Counted from the stretch's first letter, positions 22,191-30,192 are shown. The stretch: DNA of 35,590 nucleotides from DATBIS01 sp036556805 (GCA_036556805.1 DATBIS010000112.1:1-35590), one strand, 5' to 3'. Numbers and translations: made by a program. The notes: a model not told the origin generated them from the sequence alone.

Positions 22191-23731
22191 GCGAACGAGC
22201 CGCCGCGAACGGATCCGGGCCCGCGCCGTACAACGCGACGACCGACCTCCTGGAGCGAAACCTCACGCCGGATCGCTCCGGACGCCCGTACCTGCGCACC
22301 CCCGATCGGATCTGGACCTACGACGAGGTGGCGGCGGCCGCGAACGGCGCCGGCGCCGGGCTCCTGAGCCTCGGGCTCGAGCGGGGCGACCGAATCATCC
22401 TCGCGACGCGCGACCGGGCCGAGTTCGTGGCGACCTTCTGGGGCGCGATCAAGGCCGGGATCGTGCCGATCCCGGTTGCGCCGATGTTCTCGGCGTCGGA
22501 CCTGCACTTCATCGTCACGGACAGCGAGGCGCGCGCGCTGGTGTGTGACGCCTCGTCGGTGAAGGCCGCGCGAGGCGCGATCGAGGGCACGTCGGTCGTC
22601 TGTCTGCTCGCCGAGTCCGAGGCGAAGCCGGGGACGAAGCTGTGGTCCGAGGTGTGCGGCCCGCCGGCGAGCCTCGAGCCGGCCCCGACGACCGAGGATG
22701 ACATCGCGCTGTGGCTGTACACGTCCGGCACGACCGGCCTCCCGAAGGGCGTGATGCATCGGCAGCGCCATCTGCGCGACGCGCCGCAGGCGCTTGCGAC
22801 GCAGGTGCTCGAGATGACCGCCGACGACCTGGTCTTCTCGATCTCGAGGATGTTCTTCGCGTACGGCCTCGGGAACTCCGTGTACCTGCCGGCCGCTCAC
22901 GGCGCGTCGGTGGTGGTGAGCCACGAGACGCCGGCCATCGCCGCCATGCTGCAGAACATGATCATGGAGGTCCAACCCACGTTGCTCTTCGGCGTCCCCG
23001 CGTTCTATCGGGGGTTCGTCGGCCTGCCGAACGTCGAGCTTCCCTCGTCGGTGCGCGCGGTCGTGAGCGCGGGCGAGGCGCTCGACGTGGAGCTCTTCGA
23101 GCGGTTTCGCCAGGTGCTCGGCCTGCCCGTCTTGGACGGGCTCGGCTCGACGGAGGCGCTGCACCACGTGACCTCGAACCGCCCGGACGACGTGGTGGCG
23201 GGGAGCGCGGGCAGGCCGCTGGACGGCTACGCGGCCGAGGTGCGCGACCGCGAGGGCGAACCGCTGAGGGAGGGCGAGTCGGGCGAGCTCTGGGTGCGGG
23301 GGCCGACGACGTTCGCGGGCTACTGGCGTCGCCCCGACCTCACCGCGAGGGCGTACCAGGACGGCTGGCTCCGCACCGGCGACCGTGCGCGCATCGTCGA
23401 CGGCCGCGTGTACCACGAAGGCCGCCTCGACGACCTCGTGAAGCTCGGCGGCATCTGGGTCGCGCCGTCGGAGATCGAGGACGTGCTGCGCGGCCACCCC
23501 GAGGTGGACGACGCTGCGGTCGTCGCCACCGACGACGGGTCCGGGATCCCCGTGCTGCGCGCGTTCGTCGTGTCGTCGGAGGGCGGCGAGGACCTGCCGA
23601 AGGAGCTCCTGCGACTCTGTCGCCGCCGGCTCTCGACCTACAAGGTCCCGCAGTTCTTCTCGGTCGTGGACGAGCTGCCGCGCACGCCGTCGGGCAAGTT
23701 GCGCCGGTTCCTGTTGCGCGAGCACGCCTGA
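22187..23731 (+). CDS. Benzoate-CoA ligase family protein (acyl-adenylate-forming)
   Basis: This 514-residue ANL-superfamily enzyme activates a carboxylic acid with ATP and joins it to CoA. The P-loop YTSGTTGLPKG is at 178-188. GLGSTEALHHV is the A5 motif in the form typical of benzoate / 4-hydroxybenzoate CoA ligases (STE followed by H). GWLRTGD and LDDLVKLGGIWVAPSEIE form the hinge region, and the C-terminal catalytic lysine is K504 in PSGKLRRF. Its N-terminus, PYNATTDLLERNL, is also typical of BadA/BclA enzymes. The ATG overlaps the previous stop (ATGA 22187-22190). After a chorismate-forming enzyme and a possible chorismate lyase, a hydroxybenzoate substrate is a natural guess. Benzoate, aminobenzoate or another aryl acid is equally allowed by the sequence. 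Confidence 0.9.
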   Translation: MSERAAANGSGPAPYNATTDLLERNLTPDRSGRPYLRTPDRIWTYDEVAAAANGAGAGLLSLGLERGDRIILATRDRAEFVATFWGAIKAGIVPIPVAPMFSASDLHFIVTDSEARALVCDASSVKAARGAIEGTSVVCLLAESEAKPGTKLWSEVCGPPASLEPAPTTEDDIALWLYTSGTTGLPKGVMHRQRHLRDAPQALATQVLEMTADDLVFSISRMFFAYGLGNSVYLPAAHGASVVVSHETPAIAAMLQNMIMEVQPTLLFGVPAFYRGFVGLPNVELPSSVRAVVSAGEALDVELFERFRQVLGLPVLDGLGSTEALHHVTSNRPDDVVAGSAGRPLDGYAAEVRDREGEPLREGESGELWVRGPTTFAGYWRRPDLTARAYQDGWLRTGDRARIVDGRVYHEGRLDDLVKLGGIWVAPSEIEDVLRGHPEVDDAAVVATDDGSGIPVLRAFVVSSEGGEDLPKELLRLCRRRLSTYKVPQFFSVVDELPRTPSGKLRRFLLREHA

Positions 23732-23748
23732 GCGGGCCCCGGGCCGCT
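23731..23748. terminator. GC-rich hairpin between convergent ligase and P450 genes
   Basis: AGCGGGCCCCGGGCCGCT folds into an 8-base-pair stem (AGC-GGCCC with GGGCC-GCT) with one bulged G. It covers the 15-base gap and touches both stops. There is no T-run, so if it ends transcription it would do so for both strands as a GC-rich actinobacterial hairpin. Confidence 0.35.
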
Positions 23749-24994
23749 ACTCCGCGACCACCTTCACCGGCATGCGCTTGATGCCGTTCACGAAGTTCGA
23801 ACGGATCCGCTCGACCGGGCCCGCGAGCTCGATCGAACGCAGGCGTGGCAGGAGCTCCTGGAAGAGGATCTTCGTCTCCAGCCGCGCGAGGTGCGCCCCG
23901 AGGCAGAAGTGCGGCCCGCCGGGCCCGAACGTGACGTGGTCGTTCGGCTGGCGCGTCACGTCGAACGTGTAAGGGTCGGGGAAGACCTCCTCGTCGCGGT
24001 TCGCGCTCGTGAACCACGTCACGACCTTGTCCCCGGCCTTGATCGGCTGGCCCCGGAGCTCGACGTCGCGCGTGGCGGTGCGCCGGAAGTGGTGCACCGG
24101 CGTCGCCCACCGCAGGATCTCCTCGGTGGCGACCGGGATCCGGTCCGGCTCGCGTTGGAGCAGCTCGAGCTGCCCGGGGTTCTCCATGAGCGCGAGCATG
24201 CCGTGGCTGATCGTGTGCCGCGTCGTCTCGTTCCCGGCGATCATCAGCACGCCGAAGTAGTTGTGGAACTCCCGGTCGTTCAGCACGCCCTCGGACTGCG
24301 CGACGGTGAGCGCGGTGAGCACGTCGTCGGTGGGCTCGGCGAGCCGGAGGTCCCGTTGCCGATCGGCATACGCGAAGACCTCGAGCGCCACGGGGGAGCG
24401 GAAGGGGAAGAGGCGATAGGCCTCGGTGTCCTCCCGATCCACGACCACCGCGGCGATGTCGGGGTCCTGGTTCGCGATCATCTGATCGCCCCACCGGATC
24501 AGCTCGGGAGCGTCCTCTTGCGGCACCGTGAAGATCGAGCAGAGGAATCGGATCGGCAGCTCGCGGGAGATCTCGTTCACGAAGTCGAGGCGATCCTGCG
24601 CGAGCGCTCGGTCGAGGACGCTCCGGGCCACGTCGCGGATCCAGTCCTCGTACTGGCCGACGCCGCGGGCCGAGAAGCGCTTCGAGCAGATCTGCCGGAG
24701 CTCGGTGTGCCGCGGGGGATCGGTCTCCAGCATCGACCTGCGGATCTCGAGCTGCTCGTCGTCGAGCTCCTCGAGCGAGACGGCGCCCAGCTCGGACGAG
24801 TACGTCTGCCAGTCCATGTGGACGTTCGTGAGGTCGTCGTACCGCGTGACCGCCCAGAAGCCCGCGTTGGGCGGGGCCTCGGGATGCCACACCACGGGGT
24901 GCTCGCGGCGGAGGTGGTCGAACCATTCGTACGGCACGCCCGCGATGTAGTTGTCGGGTTCGACGAGGTCGATGCCGTCGAGCGTGGCGCCCAT
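23747..24994 (-). CDS. Cytochrome P450, CYP124/125/142-like
   Basis: This 415-residue P450 has complete catalytic motifs: I-helix AGNETT (253-258), K-helix EEILR (291-295) and heme loop FGPGGPHFCLG (356-366) with thiolate C364. Blocks such as ETDPPRHTELR, FTSANRDEEVFPDPYTFDV and GAHLARLE are characteristic of the actinobacterial group that includes CYP124, CYP125 and CYP142, which hydroxylate terminal methyls of sterols or branched lipids. The substrate is inferred from family only. The ATG at 24994 has AAGGG about 5 bases upstream. It is the last gene of the leftward group after the SRPBCC gene, with 63 bases between, and has its own palindromic upstream region (25008-25031). Confidence 0.93.
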   Translation of the reverse strand: MGATLDGIDLVEPDNYIAGVPYEWFDHLRREHPVVWHPEAPPNAGFWAVTRYDDLTNVHMDWQTYSSELGAVSLEELDDEQLEIRRSMLETDPPRHTELRQICSKRFSARGVGQYEDWIRDVARSVLDRALAQDRLDFVNEISRELPIRFLCSIFTVPQEDAPELIRWGDQMIANQDPDIAAVVVDREDTEAYRLFPFRSPVALEVFAYADRQRDLRLAEPTDDVLTALTVAQSEGVLNDREFHNYFGVLMIAGNETTRHTISHGMLALMENPGQLELLQREPDRIPVATEEILRWATPVHHFRRTATRDVELRGQPIKAGDKVVTWFTSANRDEEVFPDPYTFDVTRQPNDHVTFGPGGPHFCLGAHLARLETKILFQELLPRLRSIELAGPVERIRSNFVNGIKRMPVKVVAE

Positions 24995-25007
24995 GGTTCC
25001 CTTCGGC

Positions 25008-25031
25008 CGGTAAGCAGATATTTTGCTACCG
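25008..25031. promoter_or_regulatory. Operator-like inverted repeat upstream of the P450 at 24994
   Basis: CGGTAAGCA (25008-25016) and TGCTACCG (25024-25031) form an inverted repeat with a one-base bulge around an AT-rich centre, GATATTT, a rare run in this DNA. On the - strand the centre reads TAGCAAAATATC, likely including the -10 region. The bases 25025-25034 read GTTCGGTAGC at their - strand end (shared with the hpaE operator). Confidence 0.45.
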
Positions 25032-25057
25032 AACGACCACCGCGGACAAGCCGACGG

Positions 25058-25501
25058 CTAGGCCCCGGCCTCGAGCTTCGCCTTCAGGTTGCGGAGCGAC
25101 GCCATCGCGTCCTTACGGATCGCGGGGCCGGCGATGAAGAAGATCAATGGGCTCAAGCCCCCGGTGAGCGTCTTCACGACCGTCGTGCCGCCGGCGTTCG
25201 CGCGCAGCTCGTAGTCGTTCTCGTACCAGACGTCCTTCTTGCCCTCCTGGTGCTGGTTCGTACGGAGCGCGAAGTGGCGGGGGCGGTCGAAGGCCGTGAC
25301 CTCGATGTCGGCCGAGACCCGTTTGCCGGTGAAGAGGCCCGTCGAGCGGTACGTGTGGCCGACGCCGGGGGCGCCGCCGGAGACGTCCTCCATGGTCATG
25401 GACGACTTGGGGTTCGCCCACTCGGTATGGCGGCTCACATCCGCGAGGTAGTCGAACACCGCCTCCGGTGCGGCATGCACGTCGATCTTGAACGTCGGCA
25501 T
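25058..25501 (-). CDS. SRPBCC / polyketide-cyclase-like ligand-binding protein
   Basis: This 147-residue START-like helix-grip protein begins with the typical strand and helix PTFKIDVHAAPEAVFDYLADVS, followed by WANP, and ends with a long C-terminal helix (SLRNLKAKLEAG). Such proteins hold a hydrophobic small molecule in a pocket; some are cyclases, many have no known reaction. GGAGGAGG (25507-25514) precedes the ATG and a promoter-like TTGACA is upstream. It lies between an FAH hydrolase and a P450 on the same strand, so its ligand may be the substrate of one of them. Confidence 0.88.
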   Translation of the reverse strand: MPTFKIDVHAAPEAVFDYLADVSRHTEWANPKSSMTMEDVSGGAPGVGHTYRSTGLFTGKRVSADIEVTAFDRPRHFALRTNQHQEGKKDVWYENDYELRANAGGTTVVKTLTGGLSPLIFFIAGPAIRKDAMASLRNLKAKLEAGA

Positions 25502-25528
25502 CAGGGCCTCCTCCGAACGACTCGACGA

Positions 25529-25557
25529 AGTGAAGCCGCTCCCTCGGGATGTGTCAA
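25529..25557 (-). promoter_or_regulatory. Candidate promoter for the SRPBCC gene
   Basis: On the - strand TTGACA (25557-25552) is followed after 17 bases by TTCACT (25534-25529), a weak -10. The start codon at 25501 has a strong ribosome-binding site. This would allow SRPBCC, and perhaps the P450, to be made apart from the FAH gene. Confidence 0.4.
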
Positions 25558-25567
25558 CGCAACGAGC

Positions 25568-26413
25568 TCAATCTCGCCGAGGGGACCGGACGCCGCGGAA
25601 CTCCCAGTCGCCGCCGAACGCCGTCGAGACGACCTCCTCGGACTCGCTCGGTTGTGCACCCACGTCCTCGCGAACCGGAACGTCGCCCTCGACGATCGTG
25701 TTGCGGAGTGTCCCGAGCCCCTCGACCTCAACCTCGACGACGTCGCCGGGCTGGACGGGGCGTGAGTTCGCGGGCGTGCCGCTCAGGATCACGTCGCCGG
25801 GCACGAGCGTGATCGTGCGAGCGATGTCGGCCACGAGGTAGTGCATGTCCCAGATCATCTCGTCGGTGGTGCCCGATTGGACGGTCGTGCCGTTCACCCG
25901 CGTCCGGATCGACTTCCCGTGGAAGTCCCAGCCCTCCACGAGGCCGGGGCCGAGCGGACAGAGCGAGTCCGAGCCCTTCACGCGCAGCATGGATCCGGCA
26001 TCGGTGTCGCGGAAGTCGTGCAGCCCGTAATCGTTCGCGATCGTGTAGCCGAGGATGTGCTCGTCCGCGTCCTCGGGTGCCACGTGTCGAGTCTCCCTCC
26101 CGATCACGATCGCGATCTCGCCCTCGTAGTTCAGGTACCGGCACCGGGGCGGGCGCACGACGTCGCCGCCGTGGACGTTCAGCGACGAGATCGGCTTGTG
26201 GAAGAACGTCGGGGCGGATCCGAGCTTCGCCTGGAACTCGGCCCGCCGGCTCTCGTAGTTCAGGTGGACGCAGACGATCTTCGTCGGCTCGACCGGGGGA
26301 AGGTGAACCGCTTCCTGCGCGGGAACGCGGCGTCCGTCGGGTGCGATGAGCTCCTCGCCGTGCCGCCGGACGATCGTCGGCGCGCCGTCGAGCACGATCC
26401 GGCGGGTCTCCAT
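25568..26413 (-). CDS. Fumarylacetoacetate hydrolase (FAH) family protein, HpaG-like
   Basis: This 281-residue protein has the FAH C-terminal fold. Metal ligands are E97 and E99 in NYEGEIAIV and D128 in GYTIANDYG; further blocks are RVKGSDSLCPLGP, SGTTDEMIWDMHYLVADIA and PGDVILSGTPANSRPVQPGD. Family members include HpaG (decarboxylase/isomerase of the homoprotocatechuate pathway), acylpyruvases and 2-keto-pentonate dehydratases. The FRDTDAGSMLRVKG segment fits the HpaG-type C-terminal half. A link to hpaD/hpaE, 16 kb away, is inference. A tail after residue 245 (ending VRSPRRD) is charged and not family-like. The ATG lies 11 bases from the divergent + gene. Confidence 0.87.
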   Translation of the reverse strand: METRRIVLDGAPTIVRRHGEELIAPDGRRVPAQEAVHLPPVEPTKIVCVHLNYESRRAEFQAKLGSAPTFFHKPISSLNVHGGDVVRPPRCRYLNYEGEIAIVIGRETRHVAPEDADEHILGYTIANDYGLHDFRDTDAGSMLRVKGSDSLCPLGPGLVEGWDFHGKSIRTRVNGTTVQSGTTDEMIWDMHYLVADIARTITLVPGDVILSGTPANSRPVQPGDVVEVEVEGLGTLRNTIVEGDVPVREDVGAQPSESEEVVSTAFGGDWEFRGVRSPRRD

Positions 26414-26416
26414 CGG

Positions 26417-26426
26417 AGACTAGTAT
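26417..26426. promoter_or_regulatory. Bidirectional -10 element between FAH and ADC-like genes
   Basis: AGACTAGTAT contains TAGTAT on the + strand (26421-26426) and TAGTCT on the - strand (26422-26417), sharing the central TA. Only 11 bases separate the two start codons, so the promoters must overlap. TAGTAT is 7 bases before GTG 26434. Confidence 0.5.
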
Positions 26427-27222
26427 GACGTCCGTGGCGGAGCTCCACGGGTTCATGCTGCCGCGGTCGCCCCGCGGCGACGCGTCGATCGTGCCGGCCC
26501 CGCCGTGGCACTACTCGGGCGACGTGCTCACGATCGAGTACCGCACCGAGCCCGGCCGGGTGGCGGCGTGGCTCCCTCCCGACGTCGCGCCGGCCGCCGA
26601 GGATCCCGACGCCGTCGCTCTCATCTGGGCCGACTGGCAGTCGTGCGGCGACGGCGGCGCCGAGCTCCTGGATCCCGCTCGATCGCAGTACAAGGAATGC
26701 TTCGCGGTCGTGCGGTGCACGTGGAACGGCGAGCCGTACTCGCGCTGCGTGCTGATCTGGGTGGACAAGGACTTCGCGCTCGCGCGCGGGTGGTTCCAGG
26801 GGTATCCGAAGAAGCTCGGCTCGATCTGGCTGACGCGGCCGGTCCAGGTGGGACGCGCCGGCCCGCGGCTCGAGCCCGGCGGGACGTTCGGGGCGACGCT
26901 CGCCGCGAACGATCGCCGGCTCGCCGAGGCGCGGTTCACGATCACCGGGCCGTCGGACACCGCCGGCTTCGTGAACGCGTTGCCCATGCTGCACTCCCGG
27001 TGGCTTCCCTCGATCGAGCCCGACGAGAAGGCGTCGGTCGACGAGCTCGTGACGATGCGGAGTCGCGACGTCGAGCTCGGCCCCGCGTTCGTGGGAGAGG
27101 CGGAGCTGCGTCTGTTCGATGCTCCGGGCGAGGAGCTCGCGTCGCTTCCGGTCCGGGAGCCGATCGCGGCGTATTGGAGACGCGTCGGCGCGACGTTCGA
27201 CGGGGGCACGAGGCTCGCCTGA
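26425..27222 (+). CDS. Acetoacetate decarboxylase (ADC) family protein
   Basis: This 265-residue protein has the ADC fold. The Schiff-base lysine pair is in GWFQGYPKKLG (K129/K130), the position of the reactive Lys in true ADC, and YKECFAVVRC just before it is the conserved strand with the active-site glutamate. The lysine is kept, so catalysis through an imine is possible; many members of this family are aldolase-dehydratases or unknown rather than acetoacetate decarboxylases. ATG 26425 lies inside the -10 box TAGTAT; if that box is used, translation more likely starts at GTG 26434, three codons later. Divergent from the FAH gene and 27 bases before a second FAH gene. Confidence 0.87.
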   Translation: MTSVAELHGFMLPRSPRGDASIVPAPPWHYSGDVLTIEYRTEPGRVAAWLPPDVAPAAEDPDAVALIWADWQSCGDGGAELLDPARSQYKECFAVVRCTWNGEPYSRCVLIWVDKDFALARGWFQGYPKKLGSIWLTRPVQVGRAGPRLEPGGTFGATLAANDRRLAEARFTITGPSDTAGFVNALPMLHSRWLPSIEPDEKASVDELVTMRSRDVELGPAFVGEAELRLFDAPGEELASLPVREPIAAYWRRVGATFDGGTRLA

Positions 27223-27236
27223 ACGACGCGATGCGA

Positions 27237-27242
27237 TAGCCT
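27237..27242 (+). promoter_or_regulatory. Candidate -10 box (TAGCCT) for a leaderless FAH mRNA
   Basis: TAGCCT lies 7 bases before ATG 27250 with no ribosome-binding site between (CGCCGCC), the same layout as at 2891, 18500, 26434 and 31324. Confidence 0.5.
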
Positions 27243-27249
27243 CGCCGCC

Positions 27250-28011
27250 ATGCGGCTGGTGAGGTTTCGCTTCGGCGAGCGCATCGCCACGGGTGCGGTC
27301 GAGGACGGTGCCGACGCCGTGCGCGTCCTGCGAGGGACGTTCTTCGAGGACCCCGTGCCCACCGGGGAGGAGATCCCGCTCGACGACGTGCGGCTGCTCG
27401 CGCCGATCCTCCCGTCGAAGGTCGTGTGCGTCGGAAAGAACTATGCGGCGCACGCGGCGGAGTTCGGCGGAGAGGTGCCCGAAGAGCCGCTGATCTTCCT
27501 GAAGCCGTCCACGAGCGTGAGCGGGCCGGGCGACCCGATCCCGCTCCTGCCGATCAGCAAGCGCGTCGACTACGAGGGCGAGCTCGCGGTCGTCATGGGA
27601 CGCCTCGCGCGTCACGTGCGCTCGGAGGACGCCGCGCGGTACATCCTCGGGTACACGTGCGGGAACGACGTGACGCTCCGCGACCTCCAGGGCACCGACG
27701 ACCAATGGGCCCGCGCGAAGGGATTCGACGGCTCCTGTCCGCTCGGCCCGTGGATCCAGACCGCCTTCGACCCGAACGACGCCGCCGTCGAGACCCGCGT
27801 GAACGGCGAGCGCCGGCAGTTCGCAAGAACGTCGGAGATGGTCTTCGGCGTGGCGACGCTCGTCGAGTTCGTCACGACGTTCATGACCCTCCTACCGGGC
27901 GACGTGCTCATGACCGGGACGCCGGAGGGCGTGGGAAGGCTCGAGCCGGGGGATGTCGTCGAGGTCGAGGTCGAGGGCGTGGGCACCTTGCGCAACGAGG
28001 CGGCCGCCTGA
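27250..28011 (+). CDS. Fumarylacetoacetate hydrolase family protein (second copy)
   Basis: This 253-residue FAH-fold protein is shorter and closer to the bacterial YcgM/FahD1-like consensus than the other copy. It has VGKNYAAHAAEF (61-72), LKPSTSVSGPGDPI, metal ligands E109 and E111 in DYEGELAVV, D140 in GYTCGNDVT, GFDGSCPLGPW and MTGTPEGVG. Expected reactions are hydrolysis, decarboxylation or isomerisation of a 2-oxo or 2-enol diacid such as an acylpyruvate or a ring-cleavage product. It is followed by gltX after 2 bases, so it probably drives expression of that essential gene. It could serve the hpaD/hpaE pathway; it could equally be a housekeeping acylpyruvase/oxaloacetate decarboxylase. 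Confidence 0.9.
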   Translation: MRLVRFRFGERIATGAVEDGADAVRVLRGTFFEDPVPTGEEIPLDDVRLLAPILPSKVVCVGKNYAAHAAEFGGEVPEEPLIFLKPSTSVSGPGDPIPLLPISKRVDYEGELAVVMGRLARHVRSEDAARYILGYTCGNDVTLRDLQGTDDQWARAKGFDGSCPLGPWIQTAFDPNDAAVETRVNGERRQFARTSEMVFGVATLVEFVTTFMTLLPGDVLMTGTPEGVGRLEPGDVVEVEVEGVGTLRNEAAA

Positions 28012-28013
28012 CC

Positions 28014-29426
28014 GTGCGATGCCGGTTCGCGCCGGCCCCGTCCGGATCCCTGCACGTCGGCAACGTGCGAACCGGGCTGTTCAGCTGGGCGTTCGCGCGG
28101 CACAGCGGCGGCGCGTTCGTCCTTCGCATCGAGGACACGGACCAGAGCCGCGTGAGCGAGGAGGCGTACCACGGCGTGCTGGACTCGCTGCGGTGGCTCG
28201 GCGTCGACTGGGACGAGGGGCCCGATGTCGGCGGTCCGTTCGAGCCGTATCGCCAGTCGCAGCGGCTTGCGATCTACCGGGCCCAAGCCGAGCGGCTGCT
28301 GGACCAGGGAGACGCCTACCGGTGCTATTGCACCGAGGAGGAGCTCGCGGCTCGGCGCGGAGCCGCCCGCGAGCGCGGCGAGCCTCAGGGCTACGACGGT
28401 CGGTGCCGCAACCTCACGCCCGAGGAGCGCGTCGCGTTCGAACGCGAGGGCCGGCCGTTCGCGCTTCGCTTCGCGATGCCGGAGCGCGAGCTCGTCGTGC
28501 ACGACCTCGTGAAGGGCGAGGTGCGGTGGGCGGCGGGGCAGCTCCGCGACTTCGTGCTCACGCGCTCCGACGGGTCGCCGACGTTCCTGCTCGCGGTGGC
28601 GGTCGACGACCTGCTCATGGAGATCACGCACGTGGTGCGGGGCGACGACCTGCTCGCCGCAGCACCGGGCAACGCCGCGGTGATCGAGGCACTCGGCGGA
28701 TCGGCGCCGACCTACGCGCACGTGCCACAGGTGCTGGGCCCCGACCGGAAGCCGTTGTCGAAGCGGCACGGGTCGACGAGCGTGGAGGCGTTCCGCGAGG
28801 AGGGGATCCTTCCCGAGGCGCTCATGAACTACCTCGCCCTGCTCGGGTGGTCGAAGGACGCCGAGACCACGCTCGTGTCGAAGGCCGAGCTCGTCGAGTC
28901 GTTCGACCTCACGCGCGTGTCGAGCAACCCCGCCGCGTTCGACCTCGACAAGCTGCTCTGGATGAACAACCACTACATCCAGGGCCTCGAGGACGACGAC
29001 CTCGCGGCGCGCTGCCTCCATTTCCTGTCGGTGGCGGGCCTCTCGCCCGACCCCGCGTTGCTGCGCCACGCGATGCCGATCGTGCGCGAACGGATGCGGA
29101 CCCTCGCAGAGTGCGTGCCGCTGCTGCGGTTCCTGTTCACCGACGACGTGGCGCCCAACGAGGGGGCCGCGAAGATCCTCGAGAAGGCGCCGGAGGGCTA
29201 CCTCAAGGTCGTCGCCGAAGCGCTCGATGCCTTGGACGTATGGGACGCGGAGCACCTGAAGGCAACGCTCGACACGGTGGCGACGGCGGCCGGCCTCAAC
29301 CGCACGAAGGGGTTCCAGCCGGTCCGTGCGGCCGTGACGGGGTCGAACGTCTCCCCGCCGCTGCCGGAGTCGCTCGAGCTGCTCGGCAGGGAACGCACGC
29401 TCGCCCGGCTCCGAGAGCTCGCGTGA
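28014..29426 (+). CDS. gltX: Glutamyl-tRNA synthetase
   Basis: This 470-residue class I aminoacyl-tRNA synthetase charges tRNA-Glu (and, in bacteria lacking GlnRS, often tRNA-Gln). It has the HIGH-type motif SGSLHVGN (11-17), the KMSKS-type motif KPLSKRHG (246-253), the GluRS block FVLRIEDTDQSR (35-46) and a C-terminal anticodon-binding helical domain. CYCTEEE (105-111) is in the zinc-binding region of some GluRS. GTG 28014 is chosen because the family starts with R-x-RFAPAPSGSLH and it follows the previous stop by 2 bases; longer frames would overlap the FAH gene. The stop overlaps the next start (GTGA). Whether it discriminates between the two tRNAs cannot be read here. Confidence 0.96.
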   Translation: MRCRFAPAPSGSLHVGNVRTGLFSWAFARHSGGAFVLRIEDTDQSRVSEEAYHGVLDSLRWLGVDWDEGPDVGGPFEPYRQSQRLAIYRAQAERLLDQGDAYRCYCTEEELAARRGAARERGEPQGYDGRCRNLTPEERVAFEREGRPFALRFAMPERELVVHDLVKGEVRWAAGQLRDFVLTRSDGSPTFLLAVAVDDLLMEITHVVRGDDLLAAAPGNAAVIEALGGSAPTYAHVPQVLGPDRKPLSKRHGSTSVEAFREEGILPEALMNYLALLGWSKDAETTLVSKAELVESFDLTRVSSNPAAFDLDKLLWMNNHYIQGLEDDDLAARCLHFLSVAGLSPDPALLRHAMPIVRERMRTLAECVPLLRFLFTDDVAPNEGAAKILEKAPEGYLKVVAEALDALDVWDAEHLKATLDTVATAAGLNRTKGFQPVRAAVTGSNVSPPLPESLELLGRERTLARLRELA

Positions 29427-30154
29427 ACCTCCGTCGGCTTGCCGCGGTCGTGGTCGCGGCCGCCGTCGTGTGGCCGGCGGCCGGGGCCGCCGAGGCCGTC
29501 ACGCCCGTCGCCGCCGGTGCTCCCGCACCGAGCACGATCAAGCCGGCGATCGTGTGGAAGAAGATCCCGTTCGGCGCGAAGCGCAAGGCGCAGACCGCCG
29601 CGTACTCGAAGCGGCATTACGGCGAGCACACGTGGCACCTCACCGATCCCCAGGTGGTCGTCGAGCACTACACCGACGGCACGTCGTTCGACTCGGCGTG
29701 GAACTCCATGGCCGCGAACGGCGTGCACCTCGGCGAGCACCCGGGCGTGTGCGCGCACTTCCTCATCGACACCGACGGGACGATCTACCAGCTCGTGAAC
29801 CTCGGCGTGCGGTGCCGTCACGCGATCGGCATGAACTGGACCGCGTTCGGGATCGAGCACGTGGGCACGAACGCGAAGGACATCCTGCACAATCACGCGA
29901 TGATGAGCTCGTCACTGCACCTCACCGTGTGGCTGATGGCGAAATACGGCATCGCCTGGGGGAATGTGATCGGCCACGCCGAGACCCTCGAGAGCCCGTT
30001 CCACCAAGAGCTGTATCCGGACTGGCAGTGCTCGACCCACGCGGACTGGAATCGTTCGGAGATGCGGACGTACCGCCGGCGGCTGAAGAAGGTCGCTCAC
30101 GCCGAGGGCGTGCCGATCGGATCGCCTCCCGCGTGGGTCGATTCGGGTTGTTGA
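29423..30154 (+). CDS. Secreted N-acetylmuramoyl-L-alanine amidase (Amidase_2/PGRP domain)
   Basis: This 243-residue protein has an N-terminal export signal (RR followed by a hydrophobic stretch to about residue 18, with AGAAEA as a likely cleavage region). The amidase domain is shown by VEHYTDG (zinc ligand H82), HFLIDTDGTIYQL (112-124), the HAIGMNWTAFGIEHVG segment and NVIGHAE (H185); C203 or H206 in WQCSTHAD is the probable third ligand. The enzyme should cut the amide between MurNAc and L-Ala in peptidoglycan outside the membrane. The GTG start overlaps the gltX stop (GTGA). A basic tail (RRRLKK) follows the domain. Confidence 0.9.
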   Translation: MNLRRLAAVVVAAAVVWPAAGAAEAVTPVAAGAPAPSTIKPAIVWKKIPFGAKRKAQTAAYSKRHYGEHTWHLTDPQVVVEHYTDGTSFDSAWNSMAANGVHLGEHPGVCAHFLIDTDGTIYQLVNLGVRCRHAIGMNWTAFGIEHVGTNAKDILHNHAMMSSSLHLTVWLMAKYGIAWGNVIGHAETLESPFHQELYPDWQCSTHADWNRSEMRTYRRRLKKVAHAEGVPIGSPPAWVDSGC

Positions 30155-30192
30155 ACGGCGGCCGCCTGCTTCCCTTCGGGGATACAGCGGCC

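Noticed and set aside
27426..28013. Apparent 196-residue N-terminal extension of GltX
   Set aside because: It reads through the FAH gene in another frame; GluRS normally begins at R-x-RFAPAPSG, matching GTG 28014.
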